DNA of 64,000 bases from Pseudomonas saxonica (lineage in GTDB: Bacteria; Pseudomonadota; Gammaproteobacteria; Pseudomonadales; Pseudomonadaceae): positions 1 through 64,000 of the forward strand of contig NZ_VFIO01000001.1 of the NCBI RefSeq assembly GCF_007858365.1, written 5' to 3'. Below, piece after piece: positions 37,469 to 47,357 of this stretch. Numbering within the stretch: position 1 is the first letter of the stretch; every line of letters begins with the position of its first letter. Both the position numbers and the translations under genes were made by a program. Below the pieces are notes generated by a model. The model had not been told where the DNA came from and made no database searches. It worked only from the letters and a program-made list of their open reading frames with translations.

Positions 37469-37844
37469 AAGCAGCCGCTCGTCAAAATTGTTTAAAAATG
37501 TTCAAAACAGGATGAGAAGATCTAATTGTGATCAGCCAGGCTCACTTTTTTTCACGGCCAGCACCGCTCAGGCAAGTCTGCTGCGTAGCCTTTACCCTAT
37601 GCAGAGGGCGGCTTGAGGTGAGTTGTAATCGTGAGGTCATCACTGGCGAAGGTGTCTATTGAACGCTACACATGCCGTGACTTTGAAATAACTCATGCAG
37701 GAAATAAGCTACACAATTAACGATAACAGCCAAAAACCTACAAAATGCCCGGGGTATGGCGTTCATCAGACCGACGCGGTCTGCGTTAGCCAGTTTCTGG
37801 ATTAAACGTTAGGCTTGGCCCTCCAACTTCACGACACCACGCCC
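37469..37844. other. intergenic region between the divergent eCIS operon and histidine kinase gene
   Basis: Together with 37315-37449 this forms a 530-bp interval that must contain the promoters of two divergent units. Apart from the palindrome I see AT-rich stretches but no confident -35/-10 pair, RNA gene or repeat. Confidence 0.5.
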
Positions 37845-39038
37845 ATGATCGACTCAAAATTTTCTGCCGATATTGAGGCTATTCGCAGCATCGATGCCGT
37901 ACCGGTCATTCTAGGTATGGTCAAACACTTGACCGGTATGCGCTTTGCAGCGGTGGCACGGGTGACTGAACATAATTGGGTAGCGTGCGCGGTCGACGAC
38001 TCAATTGATTTCGGTTTAACCCCCGGCGGTGAACTGGTGCTCGAATCGACCATTTGCCATGAAATTCGCCAACATCACATGCCGGTCATTTTTGCCAATG
38101 CCAGTCATCACCCGCTCTACTCTCAGCACCACACCCCCAAAACCTATGGGCTAGAAAGCTATATTTCTATTCCCATCATTAAGGCCAACGGGGATTTCTT
38201 CGGCACCTTGTGTGCCATCGACTCGGTACCCGCCACCCTTGATGAACCTGCAATCATCAAGACATTAACCCTGTTTGCGCAATTGATTGCGATGAGCCTC
38301 GACACTCAGAATCACTTGGTCAGGACCCAAGCGGCGCTGGAGGATGCCAATGAAAATGGCCGCCTTCGAGAGCAGTTCATTGCGGTACTGGGCCATGACT
38401 TGCGAACGCCCCTCAGTGCCATTCAGATGAGCGCTGAACTGCTGGAAACCAGAACAACCGATAAACGCTCCTTGAGCCTTATATCGGCCATACACAACAG
38501 TTCGCTTCGCATGGGCCGCCTTATTGAGAACGTTCTGGACTTCGCTCGGGGGCGATTGGGAGGCGGTATTCCCATCAAGAGTCAGTGGGTTGATGACCTG
38601 GCACACACCCTTGAATTGACCGTTGACGAAGTCAGGGCCGCGCACCCCAAAGCGGTCATCAACCTGTCACTGGCGTTACCGGCCGGTATTCACTGCGACC
38701 CTTTGCGCATCAGCCAGCTGCTGTCGAACTTGCTGGGCAATGCGGTCACTCATGGCTCTCATTCGAGCCCCGTCGACGTTTGCGCCTATATGGAAAAAGA
38801 CCACGTTGTTTTGTCAGTGACCAATCAAGGCAGTCCCATACCTGACTCATTGATACCCCTGCTGTTTCACCCCTTCACCCGATCAGAGGCAGGGCAACGC
38901 GGCGAAGGGTTGGGGTTAGGCCTTTATATTGCCTCGCAGATCGTGACTGCCCATAACGGCACGTTGACAGTGGCTTCTACTGAAGCGACCGGCACCCGTT
39001 TTGTAGCCCGATTTCAGGCTCGGACGTGCCGGGTTTGA
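37845..39038 (+). CDS. GAF-domain sensor histidine kinase
   Basis: This 397-residue kinase without membrane segments has an N-terminal GAF domain (about 20-160; LTGMRFAAVARVTEH, YISIPIIKANGDFFGTLCAID). A HisKA domain with phospho-acceptor His184 in GHDLRTPLSAIQ follows, then a HATPase_c domain (N-box LLSNLLGNAVTHG, G-box GEGLGLGLYIASQIV). No response regulator is nearby, so it is an orphan. It is divergent from the eCIS operon; a regulatory link is only a possibility. I prefer the ATG at 37845, though a TTG at 37815 is in frame. Confidence 0.85.
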   Translation: MIDSKFSADIEAIRSIDAVPVILGMVKHLTGMRFAAVARVTEHNWVACAVDDSIDFGLTPGGELVLESTICHEIRQHHMPVIFANASHHPLYSQHHTPKTYGLESYISIPIIKANGDFFGTLCAIDSVPATLDEPAIIKTLTLFAQLIAMSLDTQNHLVRTQAALEDANENGRLREQFIAVLGHDLRTPLSAIQMSAELLETRTTDKRSLSLISAIHNSSLRMGRLIENVLDFARGRLGGGIPIKSQWVDDLAHTLELTVDEVRAAHPKAVINLSLALPAGIHCDPLRISQLLSNLLGNAVTHGSHSSPVDVCAYMEKDHVVLSVTNQGSPIPDSLIPLLFHPFTRSEAGQRGEGLGLGLYIASQIVTAHNGTLTVASTEATGTRFVARFQARTCRV

Positions 39039-39132
39039 GTCTCAACATAGCCACCCTTCGGTCGCACACGACTTCGCACGGTTAAGTGTCGGCCAGTGGC
39101 TTTATGACTCGCCCAAAGGGACCGCAAGCGCG

Positions 39133-39330
39133 TTACTTGTCAGGATGTTCGCGGGTTACCGAGTCAGCGGCTTCCACATCTGACATGTCTTCTTCAAGAC
39201 GTGCATCGTCCTCGGATGTCACTGGGGCTGCAGGGTCTTTGGTTCGTTGGTCACAACCCGTCTCGTTGTCTGTAATCCCGGCACGAACTTTCTGAGACAC
39301 ATTGCCTGGTGCGTTTTCGTCAATATCCAT
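39133..39330 (-). CDS. small acidic hypothetical protein
   Basis: This 65-residue, very hydrophilic, acidic protein (MDIDENAPGNVSQKVRAG, ending DVEAADSVTREHPDK) has no cysteine pairs or membrane segment. GGAG lies 7 bases before the ATG, which supports a real gene. It looks intrinsically disordered and resembles small Pseudomonas hypothetical proteins of unknown role. The 297 bases upstream show only short GC hairpins. Confidence 0.5.
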   Translation of the reverse strand: MDIDENAPGNVSQKVRAGITDNETGCDQRTKDPAAPVTSEDDARLEEDMSDVEAADSVTREHPDK

Positions 39331-39627
39331 GCTGGCTCTCCACTGTGAAGCACGGAATGCCCGCGCTTAAACATGTGAGTCATCAAAGCATGACAAGTGC
39401 TGTGTACTGGACGAACGGCAGATACACACAGCTCGGCACAGCGGGAAATCACAGGCAGACCTTTGTTTATCACCTTCTTGTTACCCCGCGCCGGTCAATC
39501 CGGCATGAAAAAAAGAGTGGGTTTAAGGCCGATTGCTGTCCTGACCCACGACTGCAATCGACCTCCTCCCACTCTGATCAGTGCCCGCCGTTGACCGGCG
39601 CGTGATAAAGCAAAGGCGCTTGAAGAA

Positions 39628-40926
39628 CTAAGCGGTTCTGACCGCCAACGCTTTTTGTCTGCGATACAGAATCGTCGTGGCCGTGAACCCGCAAACCGCT
39701 GCGAACATCAACCAATAGGCAGGTGATGCCTTGTCACCCGTGGCCTGTACAAGCAGCGTCGAAATTGCCGGGGTGAAACCGCCAAACACAGCGGTGGCCA
39801 AACTGAACGCCAGTGAAAACCCGACCACCCGCACATTCTGTGGCATCACCTCGGTGAGTGCAGCCACCATGGCGCCGTTGTAAATACCAAAGAAGAATGA
39901 GAAGTACAGCAGAACAGCGAGCAGTCGTTCGAAACTCGCCGCCTCTGCCAGCCAGTGCATGGCGGGATACGCAGTAAAGATGCACAGCAGCGATATGGCC
40001 AGCAACAAGGGGCGACGGCCAATGCGGTCGGAAAGCGCCCCACCGATGGGCAGCCAGATAAAGTTGCTGATACCCACTAGCAGTGTGACCACCAGGCTGT
40101 CGGTGGTACTCAGGTTCAGCACTGTCCTGCCAAAAGTCGGTGTGTAGACCGTGATCAAATAGAACGTGGTCGTGGTCATGGAAGCCAGCAAGCCACCCGC
40201 CAGCACGGTGCGCCAATTATCACGCATTGAGCGGAACACCTCGCGGGTCGTTGGACGATGGCTGCGCGCAGTGAAGGCTGCGGTTTCTTCCAATGAGCGA
40301 CGAATGATGAAAATGAACGGGATGATCACGCAGCCAATGAAGAACGGAATACGCCAGCCCCAGTCGGCAATTTCAGAGGCCTGCATCGTGGCATTGATCC
40401 CGTAGCCCAATGCCGCCGCCACGACGATTGCCACCTGCTGGCTGGCCGATTGCCAACTGGTGTAGAAGCCGGTGTGGCCGGGCGTAGAAATCTCCGCCAG
40501 GTACACGGAAACACCGCCCATTTCTGCGCCAGCGGAGAAGCCTTGCAGCAGCCTGCCCAACAACACCAGAATCGGTGCCGCCACGCCGATGGCCGCATAG
40601 CCAGGCACTAATGCGATCAATACCGTACCGGCTGCCATGATCGACAGCGTCACGATCAGCCCCTTGCGTCGGCCCACTTTGTCGATGTATGCCCCCAGCA
40701 CAATGGCGCCTAAAGGACGCATCAGGAACCCGGAGCCGAACACCGCGAAGGTCAACATCAATGAGGCAAATTCGCTGGTGGCTGGAAAGAACGTCTGGGA
40801 GATGTAGGTCGCGTAGAACCCAAACAGAAAGAAGTCAAACTGCTCAAGAAAGTTACCGCTGGTGACCCGCAAAATGGCGCCCAGTTTGGACCCACGGCCT
40901 CGGGTTGTTGTTTTTGTTGTTTTCAT
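39628..40926 (-). CDS. tcuC: tricarballylate/citrate-type MFS proton symporter TcuC
   Basis: This 432-residue, 12-segment major facilitator of the metabolite:H+ symporter (citrate/alpha-ketoglutarate) subfamily has the loop 2-3 motif [13 protein letters not shown] and [18 protein letters not shown]. Its place after tcuA and tcuB and its length (Salmonella TcuC is close to this) make tricarballylate uptake the likely job. It starts 50 bases after the tcuB stop. The substrate is inferred from context. Confidence 0.82.
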   Translation of the reverse strand: MKTTKTTTRGRGSKLGAILRVTSGNFLEQFDFFLFGFYATYISQTFFPATSEFASLMLTFAVFGSGFLMRPLGAIVLGAYIDKVGRRKGLIVTLSIMAAGTVLIALVPGYAAIGVAAPILVLLGRLLQGFSAGAEMGGVSVYLAEISTPGHTGFYTSWQSASQQVAIVVAAALGYGINATMQASEIADWGWRIPFFIGCVIIPFIFIIRRSLEETAAFTARSHRPTTREVFRSMRDNWRTVLAGGLLASMTTTTFYLITVYTPTFGRTVLNLSTTDSLVVTLLVGISNFIWLPIGGALSDRIGRRPLLLAISLLCIFTAYPAMHWLAEAASFERLLAVLLYFSFFFGIYNGAMVAALTEVMPQNVRVVGFSLAFSLATAVFGGFTPAISTLLVQATGDKASPAYWLMFAAVCGFTATTILYRRQKALAVRTA

Positions 40927-40976
40927 TATGGATACCGTTGTGTTCGCTATTATTTTTGGAGTTATTGCGTTAACCG

Positions 40977-42134
40977 TCAGTCGCTGCCGGCGTTGATCGG
41001 GTTGGGTTGACGCTTCTCGATGGCGTGTTTCAGCAGCGCGGCGCTGCGGAATATTCCATGCGCGAATTTGCTGTAGGGCATGGTCAAGAAAAACGCCATG
41101 ACCAGGCCGAGATGAACAGCCAACAGCAAACCCAAGGCAGGCGTGTCGCGAAAAGCCAGAAGCGCCAGGCCGCTTGCGCTGATCAGTAACAGCAGCGCGA
41201 TGAAGCCGCGGTCCATGGGTTTTTGCTTCTCATCGCCGTGCGCTGGGTTGCGACGAAGGTTGAGCCAAAGCAGACCCGCCGGGCCGATCAGCAAGCCGAT
41301 GCCACCGGCAATACCCAACAACACCGGCAAACTGAAGATCGGATACGGCGCCGACCAGTTCAACAGATAGTGAAACAGTGTGGCCACGCCCGTGGCGGCG
41401 AAGCACAGCATGAATCCGTAGAAGGTGAAATGGTGGAAACGGCGTCGCCACAAGGTGAATTGGTCGTCGGCGTTGTTGCAGCCTTCGCCATGACCGCCGT
41501 CCAGGTATTTGAGCTTCGCGACGTTGGCCGTGGCCTCCAACGCTGCAGCAGTTTTTAATGGCAGGGGGGCTGCAACCGGTGAAACATTACGCCAGAAGCG
41601 CCTTACTCCCAGGGTCAGGGCAAGCACCGCAAAACCAAAGACTGAGCCAAACATCAGCGCCAAGGTGTTATGCGGGAAAATTTCATAGAAATTACCGCCG
41701 GGAATGGCCGTGAACAGGTTGCCCATGAGCATCAGGGTCAAGCATAAAAACAGGGCAAGCCCTGCACCAGACGCCAACGCCAGAGTCAGGCCGTTGCGCT
41801 GATACAACTTGCCCAACGCTTGCGGCCAAGCGTATTCGGCGTAGGTATCCAAGCGCACTTTGGCCATAGCCTTGGGGATATTAACGTCGAACTCGTGTGG
41901 GGCGGCGTACTGACAGGCGTGCAAGCATGCGCCGCAGTTATGGCACAAGTTGGCCAGGTAATGGACATCGGCTTGGGTGAACTCCAGACGCCGCGTCATC
42001 GCAGGAAATACTGCACAAAAGCCTTCGCAATAACGGCAGGCGTTGCAGATGGTCATCTGGCGCTGCACTTCGCTTTCGTCAAGATTCAACACCGGGATTA
42101 ACGTGCCCGATGCTTGGGGATCAAACAGCTGCAT
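40977..42134 (-). CDS. tcuB: tricarballylate utilization protein TcuB (Fe-S, membrane electron carrier)
   Basis: This 385-residue protein (CitB family) has two 4Fe-4S motifs near the N-terminus, with Cys30/33/36/40 ([11 protein letters not shown]) and Cys64/67/70/74 ([11 protein letters not shown]). About six membrane segments with several histidines follow. In Salmonella TcuB re-oxidises the FAD of TcuA by passing electrons to the quinone pool. It overlaps tcuA by 14 bases, so the two are translated together. Confidence 0.9.
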   Translation of the reverse strand: MQLFDPQASGTLIPVLNLDESEVQRQMTICNACRYCEGFCAVFPAMTRRLEFTQADVHYLANLCHNCGACLHACQYAAPHEFDVNIPKAMAKVRLDTYAEYAWPQALGKLYQRNGLTLALASGAGLALFLCLTLMLMGNLFTAIPGGNFYEIFPHNTLALMFGSVFGFAVLALTLGVRRFWRNVSPVAAPLPLKTAAALEATANVAKLKYLDGGHGEGCNNADDQFTLWRRRFHHFTFYGFMLCFAATGVATLFHYLLNWSAPYPIFSLPVLLGIAGGIGLLIGPAGLLWLNLRRNPAHGDEKQKPMDRGFIALLLLISASGLALLAFRDTPALGLLLAVHLGLVMAFFLTMPYSKFAHGIFRSAALLKHAIEKRQPNPINAGSD

Positions 42135-43581
42135 GTAGAGACTCCGTCGTTACAGTTGACGCACCAAAGCCGACCGAAGCCGCTGCCTGCACACCGGCGA
42201 TGCGCCCAAAAGCGGTACCGATAGCCATGCCGATGCCGGCGGTGTAGCCCTTGCCCAGAACGTTGCCGGCCATCATTTCTCCTGCCACGAACAGGTTGGG
42301 GCTCGCTTTGCCGTTGAAGTGCACGGCAGCGGTTTCGTCGGTAGCAAGGCCCAGGTAGGTGAACGTCACACCGGGTCTAAGCGGGTAAGCGTAGAAAGGA
42401 GGTTTCACCAGTGGCCGCGCCCAATGGGTTTTGGCGGGCGTCAGACCTTGGGTGTGGCAGTCGTCCAACGCCGTGTGATCGAACGTGCCAACGTGGCAGG
42501 CGTTGTTGTAGTCCTCGACCGTCTTGACGAATGTGTCTTGAGGCAGCTTCAACTGGCGGGCAAGGTCTTGCAGTGTATTGGCGGTGGTGCCGGGAAATAC
42601 CGGCGGCATGAAGCGGCCGATGGCTTGTTGATCAATGATCGAATACGCCTGCTGTCCGGGTTGACCGGCCACCAGCCGCCCCCAGATCGCATAACGTTTC
42701 GGCCAGAAGTCCTCACCTTCATCGTAGAAGCGTTCGCCATCACGATTGACCACCACACCCAGCGATACGCAGTCGATTCGGGTGCAAATACCGCCGTCAT
42801 AGAGTGGCGCACGGGCATCAATCGCGACCATGTGTGCTTGCGTTGGATCGCCGATCACATCGGCGCCAAGGTCGAGCATGCGCCGCAGTAAAATGCCGGT
42901 GTTGAATCGGGTACCCCGGATCAGGAAATTGTCCGATGGCCATTCACCGCGTTCGTTCTGACCCCAGGCTTCACGCAGCCATTCACGGTTGGACTCGAAG
43001 CCGCCGGCCGCCAACACGCAGGCCCTGGCTTCAATACGTTCTGCGGGAAAATGCTGACCATCAACCTCATGCTCGGCCACATGGGCGGCGACGAATTTAC
43101 CCCCATCCAACTCGATGTCGGTCACTTGCGTGTTGTAGCGAACCTTCACACCCAGGCGCTCTGCGCTGCGGTAATAGGCATTGACCAGCGCTTTACCGCC
43201 GCCCATAAAAAAAGCATTGGTGCGCGCCACATGCAGTGCGCCGGACAGCGGCGGCTGAAAATGTACGCCGTGGGAACGCATCCAGTCGCGGCATGATGAC
43301 GATGCCCGAATGGCTATGCGCGCGAGCTTTTCATCCGTGAGGCCACCGGTAACCTTCAACAGGTCTTGCCAGTACTCTTCTTCCGGATAGGCATCGATCA
43401 GCACGTCCTGCGGTTCGTCGTGCATGCACCGCAGGTTACGGGTGTGTTGGGAGTTGCCACCGCGCCAGATTTTCGGAGAGGCTTCCAGCAGCATCACACT
43501 GGCGCCCGCTTCTCGCGCCATCAGAGCGGCGCACAAGGCAGCGTTGCCACCCCCTATGATTAATACATCGATCATCATCAC
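42121..43581 (-). CDS. tcuA: FAD-dependent tricarballylate dehydrogenase TcuA
   Basis: This 486-residue flavoprotein of the fumarate-reductase/succinate-dehydrogenase type begins with the FAD dinucleotide motif [16 protein letters not shown]. It has [16 protein letters not shown] and a C-terminal [22 protein letters not shown] that closes the FAD site. It oxidises tricarballylate to cis-aconitate, which enters the TCA cycle. It is the first structural gene after the tcuR gap. Confidence 0.9.
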   Translation of the reverse strand: MMMIDVLIIGGGNAALCAALMAREAGASVMLLEASPKIWRGGNSQHTRNLRCMHDEPQDVLIDAYPEEEYWQDLLKVTGGLTDEKLARIAIRASSSCRDWMRSHGVHFQPPLSGALHVARTNAFFMGGGKALVNAYYRSAERLGVKVRYNTQVTDIELDGGKFVAAHVAEHEVDGQHFPAERIEARACVLAAGGFESNREWLREAWGQNERGEWPSDNFLIRGTRFNTGILLRRMLDLGADVIGDPTQAHMVAIDARAPLYDGGICTRIDCVSLGVVVNRDGERFYDEGEDFWPKRYAIWGRLVAGQPGQQAYSIIDQQAIGRFMPPVFPGTTANTLQDLARQLKLPQDTFVKTVEDYNNACHVGTFDHTALDDCHTQGLTPAKTHWARPLVKPPFYAYPLRPGVTFTYLGLATDETAAVHFNGKASPNLFVAGEMMAGNVLGKGYTAGIGMAIGTAFGRIAGVQAAASVGFGASTVTTESLHAAV

Positions 43582-43743
43582 TCCTAGATGTGCAAGAAGA
43601 CATGAACGAAGGACTTCTTGCGAGTGGGACGAACGATAGGGAGCAGACGGGATGACCGAAAGGCTGCTTTTAGCGCGGGGTGTTTAATTTTTCTAAAGGG
43701 TTGCTCGTTTAGGGGCGCTCATGGATCAGGGGTTGAAAGCGTT

Positions 43744-44679
43744 TTACCCGTCTATTCCTTCTATCCAAGTAGCACCAGGCCACTGTTTGTCGGCCACTAA
43801 CTGTCGCGCCACATCCACGAGCACCAGACGCGTTGCCAGTGCCGCCGGTGAGAGTTCGTCGTCAGCCAGCGTCGCCAGAAGATTACGCCGGCCCACATGC
43901 CGGTCGGCGATCCTGACCATCGAAAGGCCGCAGCGGTCTTTAACGGCGGCGGCCGCTCCCGGTTGTATCGTTGCGGCATGCCCGGCTCGAACCGCGTTCA
44001 TCAAGACCGCGAGACCGTCGACCTCCATGATGACATTGGGTGTAAGGCCGACCCGCTCGAACGCGCTCGTCAGTGTCGAACGCAGGCCATGTTGAACGCT
44101 AGGCATCACCAGCGGCAGGCTGCCGAGATCGGCCAGTTGCACGCTGTCACCCGAAGGCGCATGAGGCAGGCCGGGCGCTGCAATGACAAACAGTTTTTCA
44201 TCCAGCAGCGGAGTCACGCTCCAGCGTTTACCGCCTTCGAGCTGGAACAGGATGGCCAGGTCAATTTGTCGTGAGTTGAGCTGCGCCGCCAAGTGGCCGG
44301 AAAGCATTTCCACCAAATGCAGTTGGATGTCCGGATAACGCGCACGCATTGCGCTGATCAATGGCAACGCGATCACCGTCGCGGTGGTCGGTGCCAAGCC
44401 AACACTGACATAACCGCTCATTCGCCCGCGATGGGCGGCCATGACTGCGTTTTCCGCCTGGCGCAGGGTCAATTGGGCATGGTGTAGAAACGCAAATCCG
44501 GCGCTCGTGGGCGTCACCCCGGTAGAGGTTCGATTCAGCAGACGGGTGCACAGTTCGCTTTCCAGCTTGGCGATTTGCTGACTGAGGGCTGACACGCCAA
44601 CCTCAAGCTCCAGTGCCGCACGCCCCAAACTGCCAAGCTCGATAATCTTGACGAAATAGCGCAGTTGTCTCAGTTCCAA
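43744..44679 (-). CDS. tcuR: LysR-type regulator TcuR
   Basis: This 311-residue LysR protein has an N-terminal winged helix (MELRQLRYFVKIIELGSLGR, ALSQQIAKLESEL) and a C-terminal substrate-binding domain. It lies directly upstream of tcuABC in the same direction with a 162-bp gap, the position of the tricarballylate-responsive activator TcuR. Its target promoter should lie in 43582-43743. The naming follows context rather than residue-level proof. Confidence 0.78.
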   Translation of the reverse strand: MELRQLRYFVKIIELGSLGRAALELEVGVSALSQQIAKLESELCTRLLNRTSTGVTPTSAGFAFLHHAQLTLRQAENAVMAAHRGRMSGYVSVGLAPTTATVIALPLISAMRARYPDIQLHLVEMLSGHLAAQLNSRQIDLAILFQLEGGKRWSVTPLLDEKLFVIAAPGLPHAPSGDSVQLADLGSLPLVMPSVQHGLRSTLTSAFERVGLTPNVIMEVDGLAVLMNAVRAGHAATIQPGAAAAVKDRCGLSMVRIADRHVGRRNLLATLADDELSPAALATRLVLVDVARQLVADKQWPGATWIEGIDG

Positions 44680-44943
44680 TGTGGCTGTTCCTTGCTCATT
44701 TGTTATTCAACTACCTGAACACTCGCCACGTACGGCGCGTAGACCGAAGAGGCAGCCTTGCCGAAGGTTAGGGTTGACCGTTGAACGCGCCCGCTTTTAT
44801 CGAGGACTGCTAGCCGTTGACCCGACCTAATCGTCTGCGAAGTGATGAGCGTGAAGTCGAATTAACCACTCGGGATTCAACGGTGATTGCTGAATCTGCG
44901 CTTCTGGTCGGTTGCTGGCGCTTGCCCCACTGATGGCAGCGGC

Positions 44944-45780
44944 TCAAGGCCTTCTTTTGCAATGCGATTCGAGCGCACCGTATCCCCAAGTGATTAGGGT
45001 TTCGCCCTGATGTTCCCAAAGCGATTCATTGCGCCCAAGGTACTTTACGCCACTGCCAGTTGGCTGCTGGTACATGAGCGATACGCTGTCGCCACGCTCG
45101 GCGATTAATGTCGGCGGTTGCGTTTTAAAAAACATCACAGACACTTCGCTGGCAGGGTTGCCATCACATTGGTAGTAGACAGGCCCGGTTTGCGGGACCA
45201 GTCGGTACTGTGCTTGCAACTCGGCGATCCGACGCTGGTATTCCATGCGCAAGCAGGCGCCGACGTCATCACTCTTCCAGCAGTCGTCGCGGCCCTTTAT
45301 CCATCCACGTTGTTCTGCTTTTAGCCGCGGAGGATGCTCGTTGCTGGCCTTGATACTCGCGCTGGCGTAAACGTGCGACAGCTTGCGATCGAGCGCGGAT
45401 AACGCCTCGTCTTTACATATCATCGCTTCGATAGCGCCAGGTTCTACCTTGGCGCAATCATAGGAAGGGCCTTGTGCCGCGTTGACTGTCGACGACTTGA
45501 CCGTGCTGCCAGCGGCCATCGGTGTCGCCTTGATATGCTGGTCAATGTATTGGCACCAGTGATCAGAGCTGCGTTCAGGCACATTTGCCTCACCGCGAAC
45601 CCCTAACTTGAATTCGATCACCGATTTCCATTCATCGGACCCTATATCAGGCCCGTGCCCTAGCCCGTCAGTTGTCTGTAACACTTTATCAACCGATTGA
45701 TACCATGAGTCAGTGCACATCGATTGCGCCTGAACAACGCCTGTGAAGCCAATCAACAACAAAACCAGGTATTTGCTCAT
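44944..45780 (-). CDS. exported LprI/MliC-type protein (possible lysozyme inhibitor)
   Basis: This 278-residue protein has a signal peptide (YLVLLLIGFTGVVQAQS). A middle LprI-type (former DUF1311) segment follows (YDCAKVEPGAIEAMICKDEALSALDRKL, then WIKGRDDCW). The C-terminal MliC-like domain reads VYYQCDGNPASEVSVMFF and TLITWGYGALESHCKRR. MliC domains inhibit C-type lysozyme in the periplasm, and LprI of mycobacteria is also reported as a lysozyme inhibitor. It is a single gene; the 260 bases downstream to tcuR show nothing clear. Confidence 0.75.
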   Translation of the reverse strand: MSKYLVLLLIGFTGVVQAQSMCTDSWYQSVDKVLQTTDGLGHGPDIGSDEWKSVIEFKLGVRGEANVPERSSDHWCQYIDQHIKATPMAAGSTVKSSTVNAAQGPSYDCAKVEPGAIEAMICKDEALSALDRKLSHVYASASIKASNEHPPRLKAEQRGWIKGRDDCWKSDDVGACLRMEYQRRIAELQAQYRLVPQTGPVYYQCDGNPASEVSVMFFKTQPPTLIAERGDSVSLMYQQPTGSGVKYLGRNESLWEHQGETLITWGYGALESHCKRRP

Positions 45781-46160
45781 GGGTGGTCCCTTTCGATTTA
45801 ATCAGTCGCCAAGCACAGATCGAAGTCTGATCTATCGCCCAGCGTTGAGTTAATCATACCCGTTCTGCTTCAGGCCCCAAGGTAGTTCTTGGCTGGCATG
45901 TCTCTGCCTGAAAGGGTCAATAGCTGCACTCTTCGAAAAGCTGCTTTTGGTTTAGGGCCGTTATGTGTCGATAGCATGCGTCGTGACAGGCTGTCATCGC
46001 CAAGTTCGAGATGTCGATTTTAAAGGTCGATACAAGGTTGTCGGTTGAGCATGATAAGGCGTCTTATTGGCGTTGCAAAACGCGCAACTTAAGCGCTCCT
46101 ATAGACCCTATTCTATAAAAATTCATATCTCTGGTTCGTCCGCAGCTTCTATACCACGTA
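45781..46160. other. intergenic, nothing recognised
   Basis: This 380-bp interval lies between the start of the LprI/MliC gene and the end of the AraC gene. It must carry the promoter of the former. I see no RNA gene, repeat or confident terminator; short open frames here are shadows. Confidence 0.5.
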
Positions 46161-47060
46161 CTAACTTCGCTCAACGCAGCGCAAAGCCGATGGCAACTCG
46201 TTAAACAGTTTCTGGTACTCCAAAGTGAAATAACTCGAATGGCTGAACCCCCAACGCTCTGCAATATCGGCAATGCTTGCATAAGGATCTTCTTTCAATG
46301 CGCGGCGCGCACCGTTCAAGCGAACCGAGCGCATATACTGGATAGGTGTAACCGCGGCCACGGACTGAAAGCTGTATTGAAGTGTGCGTCGCGACACTTT
46401 CAATCGTCGACAAAACTCAAGTACGTTTGATGAAGCTGCAGGTTCTTCTATCAACCATTGATGACAACGCTCAACGATGTAGCCGCGGGTACTGGGCCTG
46501 GGCGTTTCCTGAGGAACATCAATCACTCGCTCCAACCACTCGACGACCATGAGCGTTAGCGACTGCAATGTCGCGCTTGTCGGCGTGCCCTCCATTAAGG
46601 ACTTGAACATCACGATGCCAGGCACTAAACGGTGTGCTCGCAGGCACACTCGCTTGGGCCGATTTAGTTGCATCAATGCATGGAGCACCGCTTCGTCCAG
46701 CAGGTTGCGTAGCGTTGCATAGGGAATCGACATGCAGAGTACATCCATGCCCGCCGGAGTAAAAACACGATACTCATCGTTGGGCAGCAGCACCGTGGCG
46801 TATTTTTCCGCCATCACCCCTTGATCATCCACTCCCGGCCAAGCAAGCGGGAACAAAATATTGACTGCATTCTGCGGGAGGCAGATGTGCTGGATAACCT
46901 GCTGATTGAGACGCTCACGAAACAGCTGAACTTCACCCGCCTGGACCACATCCAGCCGCCCTTCGAGGCTGCCGCAACTGAGCTGGTCATAGCGCTGACG
47001 CCAGCCTGGCAGTGCGTTGGCATGCTCGACAATGTCGGTTGTTCGAAGGGACTGGCGCAC
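46161..47060 (-). CDS. AraC-family regulator (EutR-like) beside the amine oxidase gene
   Basis: This 299-residue protein has a C-terminal AraC domain with two helix-turn-helix units (LKVSRRTLQYSFQSV and SIADIAERWGFSHSSYFTLEYQKLF). The N-terminal part (TTDIVEHANALPGWRQRYDQL, VQLFRERLNQQVIQHI) resembles EutR rather than FeaR. It is divergent from tynA with a 297-bp shared upstream region, so it is probably the activator of amine oxidase expression (inference). Confidence 0.82.
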   Translation of the reverse strand: MRQSLRTTDIVEHANALPGWRQRYDQLSCGSLEGRLDVVQAGEVQLFRERLNQQVIQHICLPQNAVNILFPLAWPGVDDQGVMAEKYATVLLPNDEYRVFTPAGMDVLCMSIPYATLRNLLDEAVLHALMQLNRPKRVCLRAHRLVPGIVMFKSLMEGTPTSATLQSLTLMVVEWLERVIDVPQETPRPSTRGYIVERCHQWLIEEPAASSNVLEFCRRLKVSRRTLQYSFQSVAAVTPIQYMRSVRLNGARRALKEDPYASIADIAERWGFSHSSYFTLEYQKLFNELPSALRCVERS

Positions 47061-47207
47061 ACTGAACCTCTATGGGCAGGACTCTGCAACGGGTAAATGT
47101 TACAAATTATTAGCAAGCGTTGTGCCAATCGCCTCCCCCCTCCGCTGCGTGCTGAACGCCCACTAAAGATCCATTTTGAGCACCAACTTAAAGCATCCTT
47201 GCGTTAA

Positions 47208-47235
47208 GTTAGTGCACTTCTTTCGCGCCACTAAC
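47208..47235. promoter_or_regulatory. inverted repeat in the araC-type/tynA intergenic region
   Basis: GTTAGTG (47208-47214) and CACTAAC (47229-47235) are perfect inverted 7-mers 14 bases apart, centre to centre about two helical turns. They lie about 125 bases before the tynA ATG and about 150 before the regulator start. A regulator site is plausible; the region holds no other feature I can support. Confidence 0.4.
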
Positions 47236-47357
47236 ATTAAAAGCCCCCGGCATGATGAATTGCCAATTTGTGTTAAAGGACGCCAACAACCGCATCTTAA
47301 AGTGATTGTGCCTGCCCGCTTTCGAATACTTTGCTGGGAACTTTAAGGACTCCATTT

